From NCBI GenBank assembly GCA_007126675.1, contig SLAU01000166.1, positions 1 through 11,966 on the forward strand: a stretch of DNA of 11,966 nt, written 5' to 3'. Of the stretch, positions 1-6,766 are shown in pieces (within the stretch, counting starts at the first letter, position 1; each line of letters opens with the position of its first letter). This DNA is from Balneolaceae bacterium (GTDB lineage: Bacteria > Bacteroidota > Rhodothermia > Balneolales > Balneolaceae). Under the pieces are notes generated by a model. That model ran no database searches, had not been told where the DNA came from, and saw nothing but the letters and a program-made list of their open reading frames with translations. Made by a program: the position numbers and the translations under genes.

Positions 1-28
1 TGAAGTTCAATACGTTTAAATAATATGT

Positions 29-937
29 ATGTCATTAAATAAAGAAGAGTTCAAAAACAGAGACCGGCTGATTAAAGGAATAGATCCCGAAGGCCGTTTT
101 AAAATCAGTGTAGTTAAAACCAGCGATGTGGTGGAAATGGCCCGAAGCCGGCACAACCTATCGCTTTTAAACACGGTGCTTTTGGGAAAATCGTTAACCG
201 CTGCAATGCTGCTCGCTTCGGAGCTGAAAGGTGAGGAGCGAATTAAATTACGGCTTGAGGGTAATGGACCTGTTGGTGCAATTACTGCAGAGGCTAACCG
301 TGTTGGTGAAATGCGCGGTTACGTGAATAACCCCGCCGCCGAAATTGATTATTCCGATACAACTGCATCGATTGGCGACGGACTTGGGATCGGGGTGCTC
401 ACCGTATCCAAAACACTTTACAACGAAGCCGAGCCAAAAACCAGCACCATTGAGCTTGCAAAGGGTGATATAAATTCAGATATCGCATATTACATGGCAC
501 AATCAGAGCAAATTTTGTCCGCCACACTTCTTGATGTTTCTCTGAATAATGACGGCTCTGTAAAAGAGGCCGGCGGGGTTTTGCTGCAGCGCTTACCCGA
601 AGCAGATGAAAGTGAAATCGAAAAAATCCGGAAATCGATTACACAATTACCGCCCATTGCCGAACTCATCGAAGAAGGGCATTACATTGACGATATCATG
701 AAAATGGCGTCAAAGCCTTTTAAAGTAAAAGAGCTCGACAGACAGCCGGTTCACTTTTTTTGCAGATGTTCGCCCGAAAGGTTCAGAAATGCGATGTCGA
801 TGCTCAGTTATGATGATCTGAAAGAGATGAAAGGTGAAAGTCAGGAGATTGTTTGCCATTACTGCAACAACAAAATGGTGATTCCAAAAGGTGAAATTGC
901 GGAATTTGTAAAAACAGCAAAAGCTAAAATGAACTGA
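29..937 (+). CDS. hslO: Hsp33 redox-regulated holdase chaperone
   Basis: Cytoplasmic chaperone that binds unfolding proteins under oxidative stress and stays inactive while reduced and zinc-bound. The 302-residue length suits the family. The N-terminal substrate-binding domain is recognisable from the region around residues 45-110 (LLGKSLTAAMLLASELKGEE, then GPVGAITAEA and MRGYVNNP). The C-terminal redox switch is complete: Cys245-x-Cys247 and Cys276-x-x-Cys279 are 28 residues apart, the spacing expected for the zinc-binding CxC/CxxC module. ATG at 29 is used; a second ATG at 25 is in another frame. No Shine-Dalgarno is seen in the 28 bases upstream, where any promoter is cut by the window edge. 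The stop lies one base before the ndh start, so the two are probably co-transcribed. Identification is firm from the switch cysteines and fold-specific motifs. Confidence 0.97.
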   Translation: MSLNKEEFKNRDRLIKGIDPEGRFKISVVKTSDVVEMARSRHNLSLLNTVLLGKSLTAAMLLASELKGEERIKLRLEGNGPVGAITAEANRVGEMRGYVNNPAAEIDYSDTTASIGDGLGIGVLTVSKTLYNEAEPKTSTIELAKGDINSDIAYYMAQSEQILSATLLDVSLNNDGSVKEAGGVLLQRLPEADESEIEKIRKSITQLPPIAELIEEGHYIDDIMKMASKPFKVKELDRQPVHFFCRCSPERFRNAMSMLSYDDLKEMKGESQEIVCHYCNNKMVIPKGEIAEFVKTAKAKMN

Positions 938-938
938 C

Positions 939-2222
939 GTGAAGAGCCGTAAGAATGTAGTAATTATCGGGGGTGGATTTGGAGGAATTACAGCCGCTAA
1001 GAATCTGCGGAAAAGTGGTTTTGAAATAATAATTGTTGATAAAAAAAATCACCATCTGTTCCAGCCATTGCTTTACCAGGTTGCAACTGCCGCCCTGTCA
1101 CCCGGCGATATCGCTATACCGATCCGTTCTATTTTCAGCAATGATGATTCCGTGCGTACTGTACTGGGTGAAGTTGTAGAGATAGAACCCGAAGAAAATA
1201 GAATAAAACTGGCCTCCGGTAAACAGATCAGCTATGATTATCTCATTGCCGCACCCGGGGCGATCTATAATTATTTTGGCAATGCCGACTGGGAAAAACA
1301 CGCACCGGGTTTAAAAACACTGGATAACGCACTTTCTATTCGTGAAACGATCTTACTGTCGCTTGAAAAAGCCGATCAATATGAGAATCCTGAGGATCGA
1401 AAACCGTTTCTTACCTATGTGGTAATTGGTGGCGGACCAACCGGAGTAGAGATGGCCGGGGCAATTGCTGAGATCGCCAAACGCAACATGATGCGCGATT
1501 TTAAAAGTATTTCTCCGGAAGAGACTACCGTATACCTGGCTGAAGCAGGAGAGCGCGTATTGAACGGATATCCTGAGGAACTTTCCGAAAAGGCAAAAAA
1601 GGATCTTGAAAAGATGGGCGTACATGTATTGCTTGGAAAGCCGGTTACGGAGATCAGGGAAAACGGCGCAGAGATCGATGGAAATTTTATTGAAACACCT
1701 AACATTATCTGGGCTGCGGGTGTTAAAACGGCACCACTGCTATCTGAATTGGATTGTGAAACAGACAGAGCGGGCCGGGTGAAGGTAAAATCCAATTTAA
1801 CCTTGCCGGGGTCAGACAATCTGTTTGTAATTGGCGATGCCGCTTATCTTGAAGATAAAAATGGAGATCCGCTTCCGGCACTTGCTCCTGTTGCATTACA
1901 GCAGGGTAAGTATGTAGCAAAACAGATACGCAACAGGGAAAATGGAAAGCCGGTGAAACCCTTTACCTATGTTGACAAAGGTACCATGGCTACAATAGGC
2001 AGAGCCAAAGCTGTTGCGGATATTAAGGGATTAAAGTTTTCCGGGTTTATTGCGTGGATATTATGGTCGGTAATACACATATTTTTCCTGATAGGGTTCA
2101 GAAACCGGTTCAGGGTATTTGCAGAGTGGATCTGGCACTATATTACATTTAAGAGAGGTGTTCGCCTGATTACCGACCGGTTCAAAGGAGTCGAAGTAGT
2201 TGAGGAAGGAAAGCGAAAGTAG
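939..2222 (+). CDS. ndh: Type II NADH:quinone oxidoreductase (NDH-2)
   Basis: Single-subunit, non-proton-pumping flavoprotein that passes electrons from NADH to the membrane quinone pool. Two dinucleotide-binding folds are visible: GGGFGG at residues 11-16 for FAD and GGGPTGVEMAG from about 163 for NADH. A further FAD contact, FVIGDAAYL, lies at about 295-303, followed by PVALQQGKYVA in the quinone/flavin region. The C-terminus (about residues 365-410) is aromatic and hydrophobic with basic residues, fitting the amphipathic membrane-anchoring helix of this family. Length is 427 residues, normal for bacterial NDH-2. The start is a GTG one base after the hslO TGA, with no clear Shine-Dalgarno, so translational coupling is likely; no in-frame ATG precedes the FAD motif. 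A distant pyridine-nucleotide-disulfide oxidoreductase relative is the alternative, but the C-terminal anchor favours NDH-2. Confidence 0.93.
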   Translation: MKSRKNVVIIGGGFGGITAAKNLRKSGFEIIIVDKKNHHLFQPLLYQVATAALSPGDIAIPIRSIFSNDDSVRTVLGEVVEIEPEENRIKLASGKQISYDYLIAAPGAIYNYFGNADWEKHAPGLKTLDNALSIRETILLSLEKADQYENPEDRKPFLTYVVIGGGPTGVEMAGAIAEIAKRNMMRDFKSISPEETTVYLAEAGERVLNGYPEELSEKAKKDLEKMGVHVLLGKPVTEIRENGAEIDGNFIETPNIIWAAGVKTAPLLSELDCETDRAGRVKVKSNLTLPGSDNLFVIGDAAYLEDKNGDPLPALAPVALQQGKYVAKQIRNRENGKPVKPFTYVDKGTMATIGRAKAVADIKGLKFSGFIAWILWSVIHIFFLIGFRNRFRVFAEWIWHYITFKRGVRLITDRFKGVEVVEEGKRK

Positions 2223-2235
2223 GCTATGGTGCTTA

Positions 2236-2482
2236 ATGGGAGTTTTGAAAAGTACCGAATTGCCGTGTCAGGTCTATTTTGGTAGCCTTTCGGCCGACGC
2301 TTACAGGAAGTTCGGGAAAACGCCGATCTACGCTGTCAGGTCTTTTTTAGTAGCCTTTCGACCGACGCTTACAGGAGGTTCGGAAAAGCACCAAACCACG
2401 CTGTCAGGTCTTTTTGGTTGCCCTGCGAACGACGCTTACAGGAGATTCGGAAAAGCACCGAATCACGCTGTCAGGTCTCTTT
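2236..2482. repeat. Imperfect 68-bp tandem array with ~34-bp half-units
   Basis: The whole convergent gap between ndh and the Fe-S carrier gene is tandemly repetitive. The block GTCAGGTCT starts at 2267, 2335, 2403 and 2470 (periods 68, 68, 67). Within each unit a second, similar block follows, so the core CGCT(GT or TA)CAGG recurs at 2298, 2331, 2366, 2399, 2433 and 2466 with steps of 33-35 bp, alternating between the two forms; a degenerate copy sits at 2263. A partial unit precedes it from about 2236 (a GAAAAG..ACCGAAT segment), and the last copy breaks off at the stop codon of the minus-strand gene. Full units differ at a modest number of positions. Because 68 is not a multiple of 3, the open frame that crosses the array reads successive units in different frames and is not a gene. 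No U-tract terminator is evident. Confidence 0.87.
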
Positions 2483-2927
2483 AAACGGCGAATGATGTGC
2501 CGCAGCCGCAGGATTCACTGGCGTTGGGATTGTCGAAGGTAAAGCCGCGGGCATCCAATCCATCCGGATAATCGATTACGATTCCGTCCAGATAGAGGAT
2601 ATGTTTTTCGTTGATTACGATTTCCATATCCTGGCTATTCACTATTTCATCTTCATCCGTGCGGATATCAAAACCGAGTTTATAGCTCAGGCCGGAACAG
2701 CCGCCGCCTTCTACGGCAACCCTCAGGTATAGTTCTTCATCAAGGTCTTCATTTTCTTTGATGGCCCGGATCTGCTTGGCGGCACGTTCGGTTAATGTAA
2801 CCGGATTTTCACTCGCCTCGCCCGATACCTCAGGAAATCCGGGCATCGACACAGTATCGCCGCTATCCTCTACGTCATCAATAAGAGAAGCAATTACATC
2901 ATCCAGGTTTTCGTCTTCAACAGCCAT
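2481..2927 (-). CDS. A-type iron-sulfur carrier (ErpA/IscA/SufA family)
   Basis: Scaffold/carrier that holds an Fe-S cluster and delivers it to apo-proteins in the cytoplasm. The core domain begins at about residue 42 (VTLTERAAKQI) and carries the three expected cluster cysteines: Cys77 in GGGCSG, and Cys140 and Cys142 in SCGCGTSF next to the C-terminus. The protein has 148 residues against roughly 105-120 for usual members. The surplus is an acidic N-terminal extension of about 41 residues rich in Asp and Glu. Met28 could be an alternative start, but neither ATG has a strong Shine-Dalgarno and the longer form is kept. The gene lies 12 bp downstream of the AlbA_2 gene, suggesting one transcript, and its stop touches the tandem array. 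Which of ErpA, IscA or SufA it equals cannot be decided by eye. LipA, encoded nearby, is a plausible client (inference). Confidence 0.93.
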   Translation of the reverse strand: MAVEDENLDDVIASLIDDVEDSGDTVSMPGFPEVSGEASENPVTLTERAAKQIRAIKENEDLDEELYLRVAVEGGGCSGLSYKLGFDIRTDEDEIVNSQDMEIVINEKHILYLDGIVIDYPDGLDARGFTFDNPNASESCGCGTSFAV

Positions 2928-2939
2928 AAATAAATAATT

Positions 2940-3617
2940 CTATTTTGTACGTTCAGCAAACGTATAATAATCAGTTTCATCTTTTGTGAACAAAATCAAC
3001 ACACCCGCACTCACTAAATTAACCAATATTCTTGATGCACGGTAGGTAGTTTGATTTATCAGGTTCGCAAAACTTTGAACAGTTATTTCGCCATACTCAT
3101 TCAGATAACGAAACAGCATCTGTTCATTTTTTCCGTATTCAAAGGTAACCCCTTCGCCGGAATGCTGCAATTTCAGTATTTCTGTCAGTTCATCACTTGC
3201 CAGCACGCTGCTGTCTTTTCTGCGAACAAAAACCAGCCGTTTCTTTTTGTTTTTAACATATACCGGTTTTTTTTCGGCCTCAGGTACTTGAACAATCATC
3301 ACATCATTAGGCCCGTCGTGAACCATCTCTATTTTAATGTGCACACCGGGTACACAGCAGTCATGGGCACCTTGCAAAAGCTGATACTCTTCTTCAAAAT
3401 ATCCTGTAATGCCAACAACGTCTTTATTGTCATCAACCCCGATTAAAATTGTACCACCGTTGGTATTTGCAAAAGCAGCTATTTCACGAGCAATTTTTCC
3501 GGGTGTTGAGATCTTACGTTTAAATTCAAGATAAGGGCCTTCTCCTGTTTGTATAAGATTCCGCAGATCGGCGGGCATCATTTCAGAAATTACGATTTCA
3601 CCATTAGGTAATTTCAT
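2940..3617 (-). CDS. AlbA_2 (Schlafen-type) domain protein with C-terminal winged helix
   Basis: Probable nucleic-acid-binding protein of unknown specific role, 225 residues. The N-terminal half shows the AlbA_2/'divergent AAA' pattern: YLEFKRK at 29-35, IAREIAAFANTNGG at 42-55, then ILIGVDDNKDVVGI at 57-70. This E-F-K, A-N-T-x-G-G, I-G-V-D pattern defines the family. A basic stretch KNKKKRLVFVRR (about 122-133) leads to PF04326-like end motifs (SSVLASDELTEI). From about residue 163 to 211 a winged-helix-like segment follows (EQMLFRYLNEYGEITVQSFANLI, read in two parts, then ASRILVNLVSAGVLIL). No signal peptide or membrane segment. It is the first gene of a probable two-gene unit with the Fe-S carrier, 12 bp apart. 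No Shine-Dalgarno is seen before the ATG. Relatives are often annotated as ATP-binding or transcriptional regulators; the sequence alone does not establish ATP binding. Confidence 0.85.
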   Translation of the reverse strand: MKLPNGEIVISEMMPADLRNLIQTGEGPYLEFKRKISTPGKIAREIAAFANTNGGTILIGVDDNKDVVGITGYFEEEYQLLQGAHDCCVPGVHIKIEMVHDGPNDVMIVQVPEAEKKPVYVKNKKKRLVFVRRKDSSVLASDELTEILKLQHSGEGVTFEYGKNEQMLFRYLNEYGEITVQSFANLINQTTYRASRILVNLVSAGVLILFTKDETDYYTFAERTK

Positions 3618-3820
3618 GACATCAATAAATTAAGTTGAATAAATGGGGTAAAACTGCACTTAATGCAGGTATTGCAAACAGGCACATCTGTAAACGAATA
3701 ATTTGATATTGTAATTACCCGTAAGTTTCAAAAAAATGCAACCGAAAATTAACATTTGGGTATTCATTACGAATAATTAATCCGAATGTTATATAAATTC
3801 AGCTTTTGGAGCTTTATAAA
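3618..3820. other. AT-rich upstream region of the AlbA_2 gene
   Basis: This is the gene-free stretch between the AlbA_2 start and the inverted-repeat element. It is strongly AT-rich and contains no plausible ORF. It should contain the promoter of the AlbA_2/Fe-S carrier pair, reading leftward, but I could not pick a convincing -10/-35 pair or a Bacteroidota-type TAnnTTTG box. The one small structure is an inverted repeat CTGCA-cttaa-TGCAG at 3654-3668, about 37 bp upstream of the start codon, which could be an operator or chance. Confidence 0.4.
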
Positions 3821-3860
3821 TTAACCTGAATTCGATATAAAAACTTTAAATTTGGCAGCG

Positions 3861-3888
3861 AAAAAGTCCCCTACTTTTCAAGGAGGGG
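3861..3888 (-). terminator. Hairpin with T-tract, candidate terminator for the gpsA transcript
   Basis: Read on the minus strand, CCCCT-C-CTT, loop GAA, AAG-T-AGGGG forms a stem of 5 plus 3 bp around one mismatch and is followed by ACTTTTT. It lies in the left unit of the inverted-repeat element, about 145 bp beyond the gpsA stop, and faces the right way to end that transcript before the AlbA_2 gene. Function is inferred from structure alone; the hairpin may exist mainly as part of the mobile repeat. Confidence 0.5.
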
Positions 3889-3966
3889 ATTTAGGGGTGG
3901 TTAAAAAGACATTGAATCAAATTTACAACATATAGCCTTGAGCAAAGTGTAGTTAACCACCCCCGG

Positions 3967-4002
3967 CCCCATCCGCCTAAGGCGGAAGGGGAGACTCTTT
4001 TT
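3967..4002 (+). terminator. GC-rich hairpin with T5 tract in the right repeat unit
   Basis: CCCC-a-TCCGCC, loop TAA, GGCGGA-a-GGGG pairs as 4 plus 6 bp around an A/A mismatch (3967-3991). A T5 run follows at 3998-4002 on the plus strand, six bases after the stem. It points outward toward gpsA, where there is no plus-strand gene, so a terminator role for a real transcript is doubtful. It is the counterpart of the hairpin in the opposed unit. Confidence 0.3.
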
Positions 4003-4033
4003 CCCAAATTCTTATATCGAACTCACGTTAAAA

Positions 4034-5044
4034 TTACAATCTCCTCTCCTCTTTCGGATTGCGCGTCATCAGATCATATATGGCTTCGCTGGGTTGCTTA
4101 TTTTCAAATAGTACACTGTAAACCGCTTTGGTGATCGGCATTTCCACATTATTCCGTTCCGCCCATTGGTAAACCGAATCGGTTGTTTTAACACCTTCTG
4201 CCACCATATCCATTCCCGAGATTATTTCATCCAGTGTTTTACCCTTTCCGATATTATATCCCACAAACCGGTTTCGGCTGTGCTGGCTGGTGCAGGTTAC
4301 AATGAGATCACCCATCCCGGTTAAGCCGGAAAAAGTATCCTGCGAAGCACCCATTTTTGCCCCCATACGTTTCATTTCGTGCAGGCCCCGGGTGATTAGT
4401 GCAGCCTTTGAATTATCACCCAAACCCAGGCCATCAATCACACCGGCAGCAATGGCCATGATGTTTTTCAGTGCAGCTCCGATTTCCACACCTGTGATGT
4501 CGTGGTTAACGTATACCCGGAACATAGGAGTCATAAACGTATCCTGAATAATGTGGGCTACCCGGTTTGAATAAGCAGCGGCTACGACCGTAGTCGGTTT
4601 AAATTTACTCACCTCCTCAGCATGGCTCGGCCCAGAAAGTACTCCAATCTGATCTTCCAGAATCACACCATCCAAAACATCTTTTAGTATTTGAGACGGA
4701 GTCATCAGGGTATCTTTTTCAATTCCCTTTGTTACGGTAACAATAATCTCCTTGCCATTAAATGAACTTTTTGCTTTTTCAGCAACTGTGCGCAATGCAT
4801 GAGTAGGAGTGGCAAATATGACCATATCTGAATCCGATATGGCTTCATCCAGGTTATTCGATGCTGTTATAAGTTCAGGCAGCTTCACATCTTTGATGTA
4901 GGACGGATTCATATGGTGATTATTAATCCCCTCTACAACTTCTTTTTCCCGCGCCCACATCGTAACCGGAAATTCATTTTCAGTTAGTACAATGGCCAGA
5001 GCCGTGCCATAACTTCCAGCTCCAATTATGCAGATTTTTTTCAC
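4034..5044 (-). CDS. gpsA: Glycerol-3-phosphate dehydrogenase [NAD(P)+]
   Basis: Cytoplasmic enzyme reducing dihydroxyacetone phosphate to sn-glycerol 3-phosphate, the backbone of phospholipids. The N-terminal Rossmann motif GAGSYGTALA is at residues 8-17, the conserved TKGIEKDT at 105-112 includes Lys106, and LSGPSHAEEV is at 136-145. The catalytic Lys193 sits in GAALKNIMAIAAG, followed by DGLGLGDNSKAALITRG, and the C-terminal signature GLTGMGDLIVTC and SRNR follow. Length, 336 residues, is typical. The start is GTG, overlapping the plsY stop by 4 bp (GTGA), with AAGGAG 11 bases upstream, so it is translationally coupled to plsY. The two enzymes act consecutively in phosphatidic acid synthesis. 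The stop is two bases from the right end of the inverted-repeat element. Confidence 0.98.
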   Translation of the reverse strand: MKKICIIGAGSYGTALAIVLTENEFPVTMWAREKEVVEGINNHHMNPSYIKDVKLPELITASNNLDEAISDSDMVIFATPTHALRTVAEKAKSSFNGKEIIVTVTKGIEKDTLMTPSQILKDVLDGVILEDQIGVLSGPSHAEEVSKFKPTTVVAAAYSNRVAHIIQDTFMTPMFRVYVNHDITGVEIGAALKNIMAIAAGVIDGLGLGDNSKAALITRGLHEMKRMGAKMGASQDTFSGLTGMGDLIVTCTSQHSRNRFVGYNIGKGKTLDEIISGMDMVAEGVKTTDSVYQWAERNNVEMPITKAVYSVLFENKQPSEAIYDLMTRNPKEERRL

Positions 5045-5736
5045 GCTGTTGATTGCTCCTTATTTAGTTTTCCTGAAGATGGTTTGAATGAAGATACTCT
5101 GTTTTCTGTACCGCTCATCAGCCGTTTAATATTCCCTTTATGTTTGATAATGATAGTGAGAGCAAGGGCCGAACTAAAGATGATGATGCTGCCATCAATG
5201 TGCCAGTCAAAACCATAACGCAATATCAGCTGGTTAAATGGATATATAAATGACGCCGTAATTGAAGCCAGCGAAACATATCGGCTGGCAAACATCACTA
5301 TCAAAAATACAGCAAGAGAAATACTTATTGAAAGTGGTTCGATTCCATACAGCATACCACAGGCAGTTGCCGCGCCTTTTCCGCCGTTAAAGTTTGCATA
5401 AACCGGAAACATATGGCCGATTACAGCTGCCACACCACAAAAAATCAGCAGCATTGAGTTTACATCCCAGCCCTCATAAAAACTGACCGGCCCGCCTGCA
5501 ATACTGTAAGCCAGCTGGCTGACCACAAGCGTACAAAAAAGTCCTTTCCCAAAATCAAACAGAAGTACGATGGTGCCGGCTTTCCAGCCTAAAATCCTGA
5601 ACGTATTGGTTGCCCCTGCATTACCGCTGCCATGTTCACGTATATCCACCCCGCGAAACATTTTCCCATACCAGATGGAGCTTGGAATTGCTCCTATCAG
5701 GTAACAAAGAATAACTACAGTTATGATTGAAATCAT
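5041..5736 (-). CDS. plsY: Glycerol-3-phosphate acyltransferase PlsY
   Basis: Integral membrane enzyme that transfers an acyl group from acyl-phosphate to the sn-1 position of glycerol 3-phosphate, giving lysophosphatidic acid. Family motifs are present: GSGNAGATN at residues 36-44 after SSIWYGK, and GHMFPVYANFNGGKGAAT at 107-124 with the GGKG loop at 118-121. Hydrophobic segments at about 1-20, 54-80, 94-112, 132-150 and 182-197 suit the multi-pass topology. The C-terminus runs on for some 25 polar residues beyond the last hydrophobic stretch, slightly long for the family. The stop overlaps gpsA by 4 bp. The ATG is preceded at a distance by GGAA only. Eighty-five bases separate it from lipA, so it may share that transcript or have its own promoter; none is obvious. 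Confidence 0.96.
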   Translation of the reverse strand: MISIITVVILCYLIGAIPSSIWYGKMFRGVDIREHGSGNAGATNTFRILGWKAGTIVLLFDFGKGLFCTLVVSQLAYSIAGGPVSFYEGWDVNSMLLIFCGVAAVIGHMFPVYANFNGGKGAATACGMLYGIEPLSISISLAVFLIVMFASRYVSLASITASFIYPFNQLILRYGFDWHIDGSIIIFSSALALTIIIKHKGNIKRLMSGTENRVSSFKPSSGKLNKEQSTA

Positions 5737-5821
5737 TGGAAGCGTTTCCGGTGAATGTAGGTTTATACTTCTTGTTTATTTCAATAAAATAAAAATTTGT
5801 GTCTGATGAATAAAAAATTAG

Positions 5822-6700
5822 CTATAGGTGTCGCTCAGCGTGATAGGATGAACGTACAAGCGGCCCGCTTTCAACGTGCTCAAGACCTAAAGCCTCTCCA
5901 ATTTCCTTGTATTCGGCAAAAAGATCAGGGTGTACCCATTCTACTACCGGATGATGCATTTTTGTAGGCTGCATGTACTGCCCGATGGTTAAAACATCAA
6001 CCTTATGATCCACGCAGTCCTGCATCAGCTCAATCACTTCTTCCCTTGTTTCACCTAACCCAACCATAATTCCTGTTTTTGATCTGATTCCCTGCTCTTT
6101 AACTCTCAGCAACAGTTCGAGTGATCTCTCATATTTTGCCTGTGGACGAATGGTACGATATAATCTCGGCACTGTTTCCAGGTTGTGGCTCAATACGTCA
6201 GGTGGTGTATCGATCACAATTTGAAGAGCGTCCCAAACTCCCCTGAAATCGGGGATTAGTGACTCAATCGTAACTCCGTCAATGGTTTCGCGAAGAACTT
6301 TATGGCACTCTGCAAATATAGGCGCGCCCCCGTCCTTTCTTTCGTCACGGTTTACGGATGTTAATACAACATGCTTCAGTTTCATTTTTGATGCAGCATC
6401 GGCAACACGCCGTGGCTCATCCCAATCCAGGCCCTGAACAGGCCGGCCGGTTTTTACTGCACAGAAAGAACATGACCTCGTGCAAACATCACCTAAAATC
6501 ATAAATGTAGCGGTACCTGCACCCCAGCACTCGCCCATATTCGGGCACCGGGCTTCCGAGCAAACAGTGTTCAAATTGTTTTTACGGAGGGTTTCTGATA
6601 CTTCCTTAAACTTTTCACCGGAAGGAAGTTTTACTCGCAGCCAGTCTGGCCGTCGTTCTGAAGGTCCGCTTCTGTCAATTACATCAAGTTCTTTAATCAT
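5822..6700 (-). CDS. lipA: Lipoyl synthase (radical SAM)
   Basis: Inserts two sulfur atoms into protein-bound octanoyl groups to make the lipoyl cofactor. Both Fe-S clusters are represented. The auxiliary cluster ligands are Cys47, Cys52 and Cys58 (CSEARCPNMGEC) together with the C-terminal RSSY serine motif at 283-286. The radical-SAM cluster ligands are Cys73, Cys77 and Cys80 (CTRSCSFC). Other signatures are VLTSVNRDE, IESLIPDF, LSHNLETV and GLGET. Length, 292 residues, is typical. No Shine-Dalgarno precedes the ATG. It lies 66 bp downstream of lipB on the same strand, so the octanoyl transfer and sulfur insertion steps are encoded in pathway order. It is complete, with no missing ligand. 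Confidence 0.98.
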   Translation of the reverse strand: MIKELDVIDRSGPSERRPDWLRVKLPSGEKFKEVSETLRKNNLNTVCSEARCPNMGECWGAGTATFMILGDVCTRSCSFCAVKTGRPVQGLDWDEPRRVADAASKMKLKHVVLTSVNRDERKDGGAPIFAECHKVLRETIDGVTIESLIPDFRGVWDALQIVIDTPPDVLSHNLETVPRLYRTIRPQAKYERSLELLLRVKEQGIRSKTGIMVGLGETREEVIELMQDCVDHKVDVLTIGQYMQPTKMHHPVVEWVHPDLFAEYKEIGEALGLEHVESGPLVRSSYHAERHL

Positions 6701-6766
6701 AATCTATTCTGTGTTTACTACCATAATAGGCTAAAAAATTCCAAGACAAATAAGATAAGGAATTTC

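Larger units (their letters stand above)
3821..4031. repeat. REPIN/MITE-like element: two opposed ~80-bp units
   Basis: A long interrupted inverted repeat. The outer ends match TTAACSTGARTTCGATATAA over 20 bp with two mismatches (3821-3840 direct, 4012-4031 reversed). Moving inward, AATTTG and AAAAAG recur in the same order on both sides, then a GC-rich hairpin, then GGGGTGGTTAA (ending 3904) opposite TTAACCACCCC (from 3953). Each side is therefore a unit bounded by TTAAC...GTTAA: left 3821-3904 (84 bp) and right 3953-4031 (79 bp), pointing in opposite directions around a 48-bp AT-rich centre with no ORF. No transposase is encoded. The right end stops two bases short of the gpsA stop codon. 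The form matches non-autonomous palindromic repeats (REPIN or MITE); a dispersed family in the genome is expected but cannot be tested here. Left-flank and right-flank sequences show no clear target duplication beyond TTAA, which is itself part of the termini. Confidence 0.82.

Noticed and set aside
1415..1819. A 134-codon minus-strand open frame inside ndh.
   Set aside because: It is fully covered by the conserved NDH-2 coding sequence in another frame, with low-complexity Ser/Pro-rich composition typical of a shadow frame.
2263..2482. A CRISPR array, given the regularly spaced ~10-bp cores.
   Set aside because: The intervals between cores are themselves repeated, not unique spacers, the cores are too short, and no cas gene is present.
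2200..2484. A 94-codon plus-strand open frame through the tandem array with repetitive peptide segments.
   Set aside because: The 68/67-bp period is not a multiple of three, so each unit is read in a new frame. It overlaps the end of ndh, has no ribosome site and resembles no protein; it is open by chance within the repeat.
3051..3446. A 131-codon plus-strand open frame opposite the AlbA_2 gene.
   Set aside because: It lies wholly antisense to a gene with clear family motifs, has no recognisable domain, and its Phe/Ile-rich composition reflects the reverse complement of Lys/Glu codons.
3618..4033. A degraded insertion sequence or lost gene in the longest gene-free gap.
   Set aside because: No transposase fragment or eroded coding frame can be read in any frame. 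The structure is fully described as an inverted-repeat doublet plus AT-rich upstream DNA.
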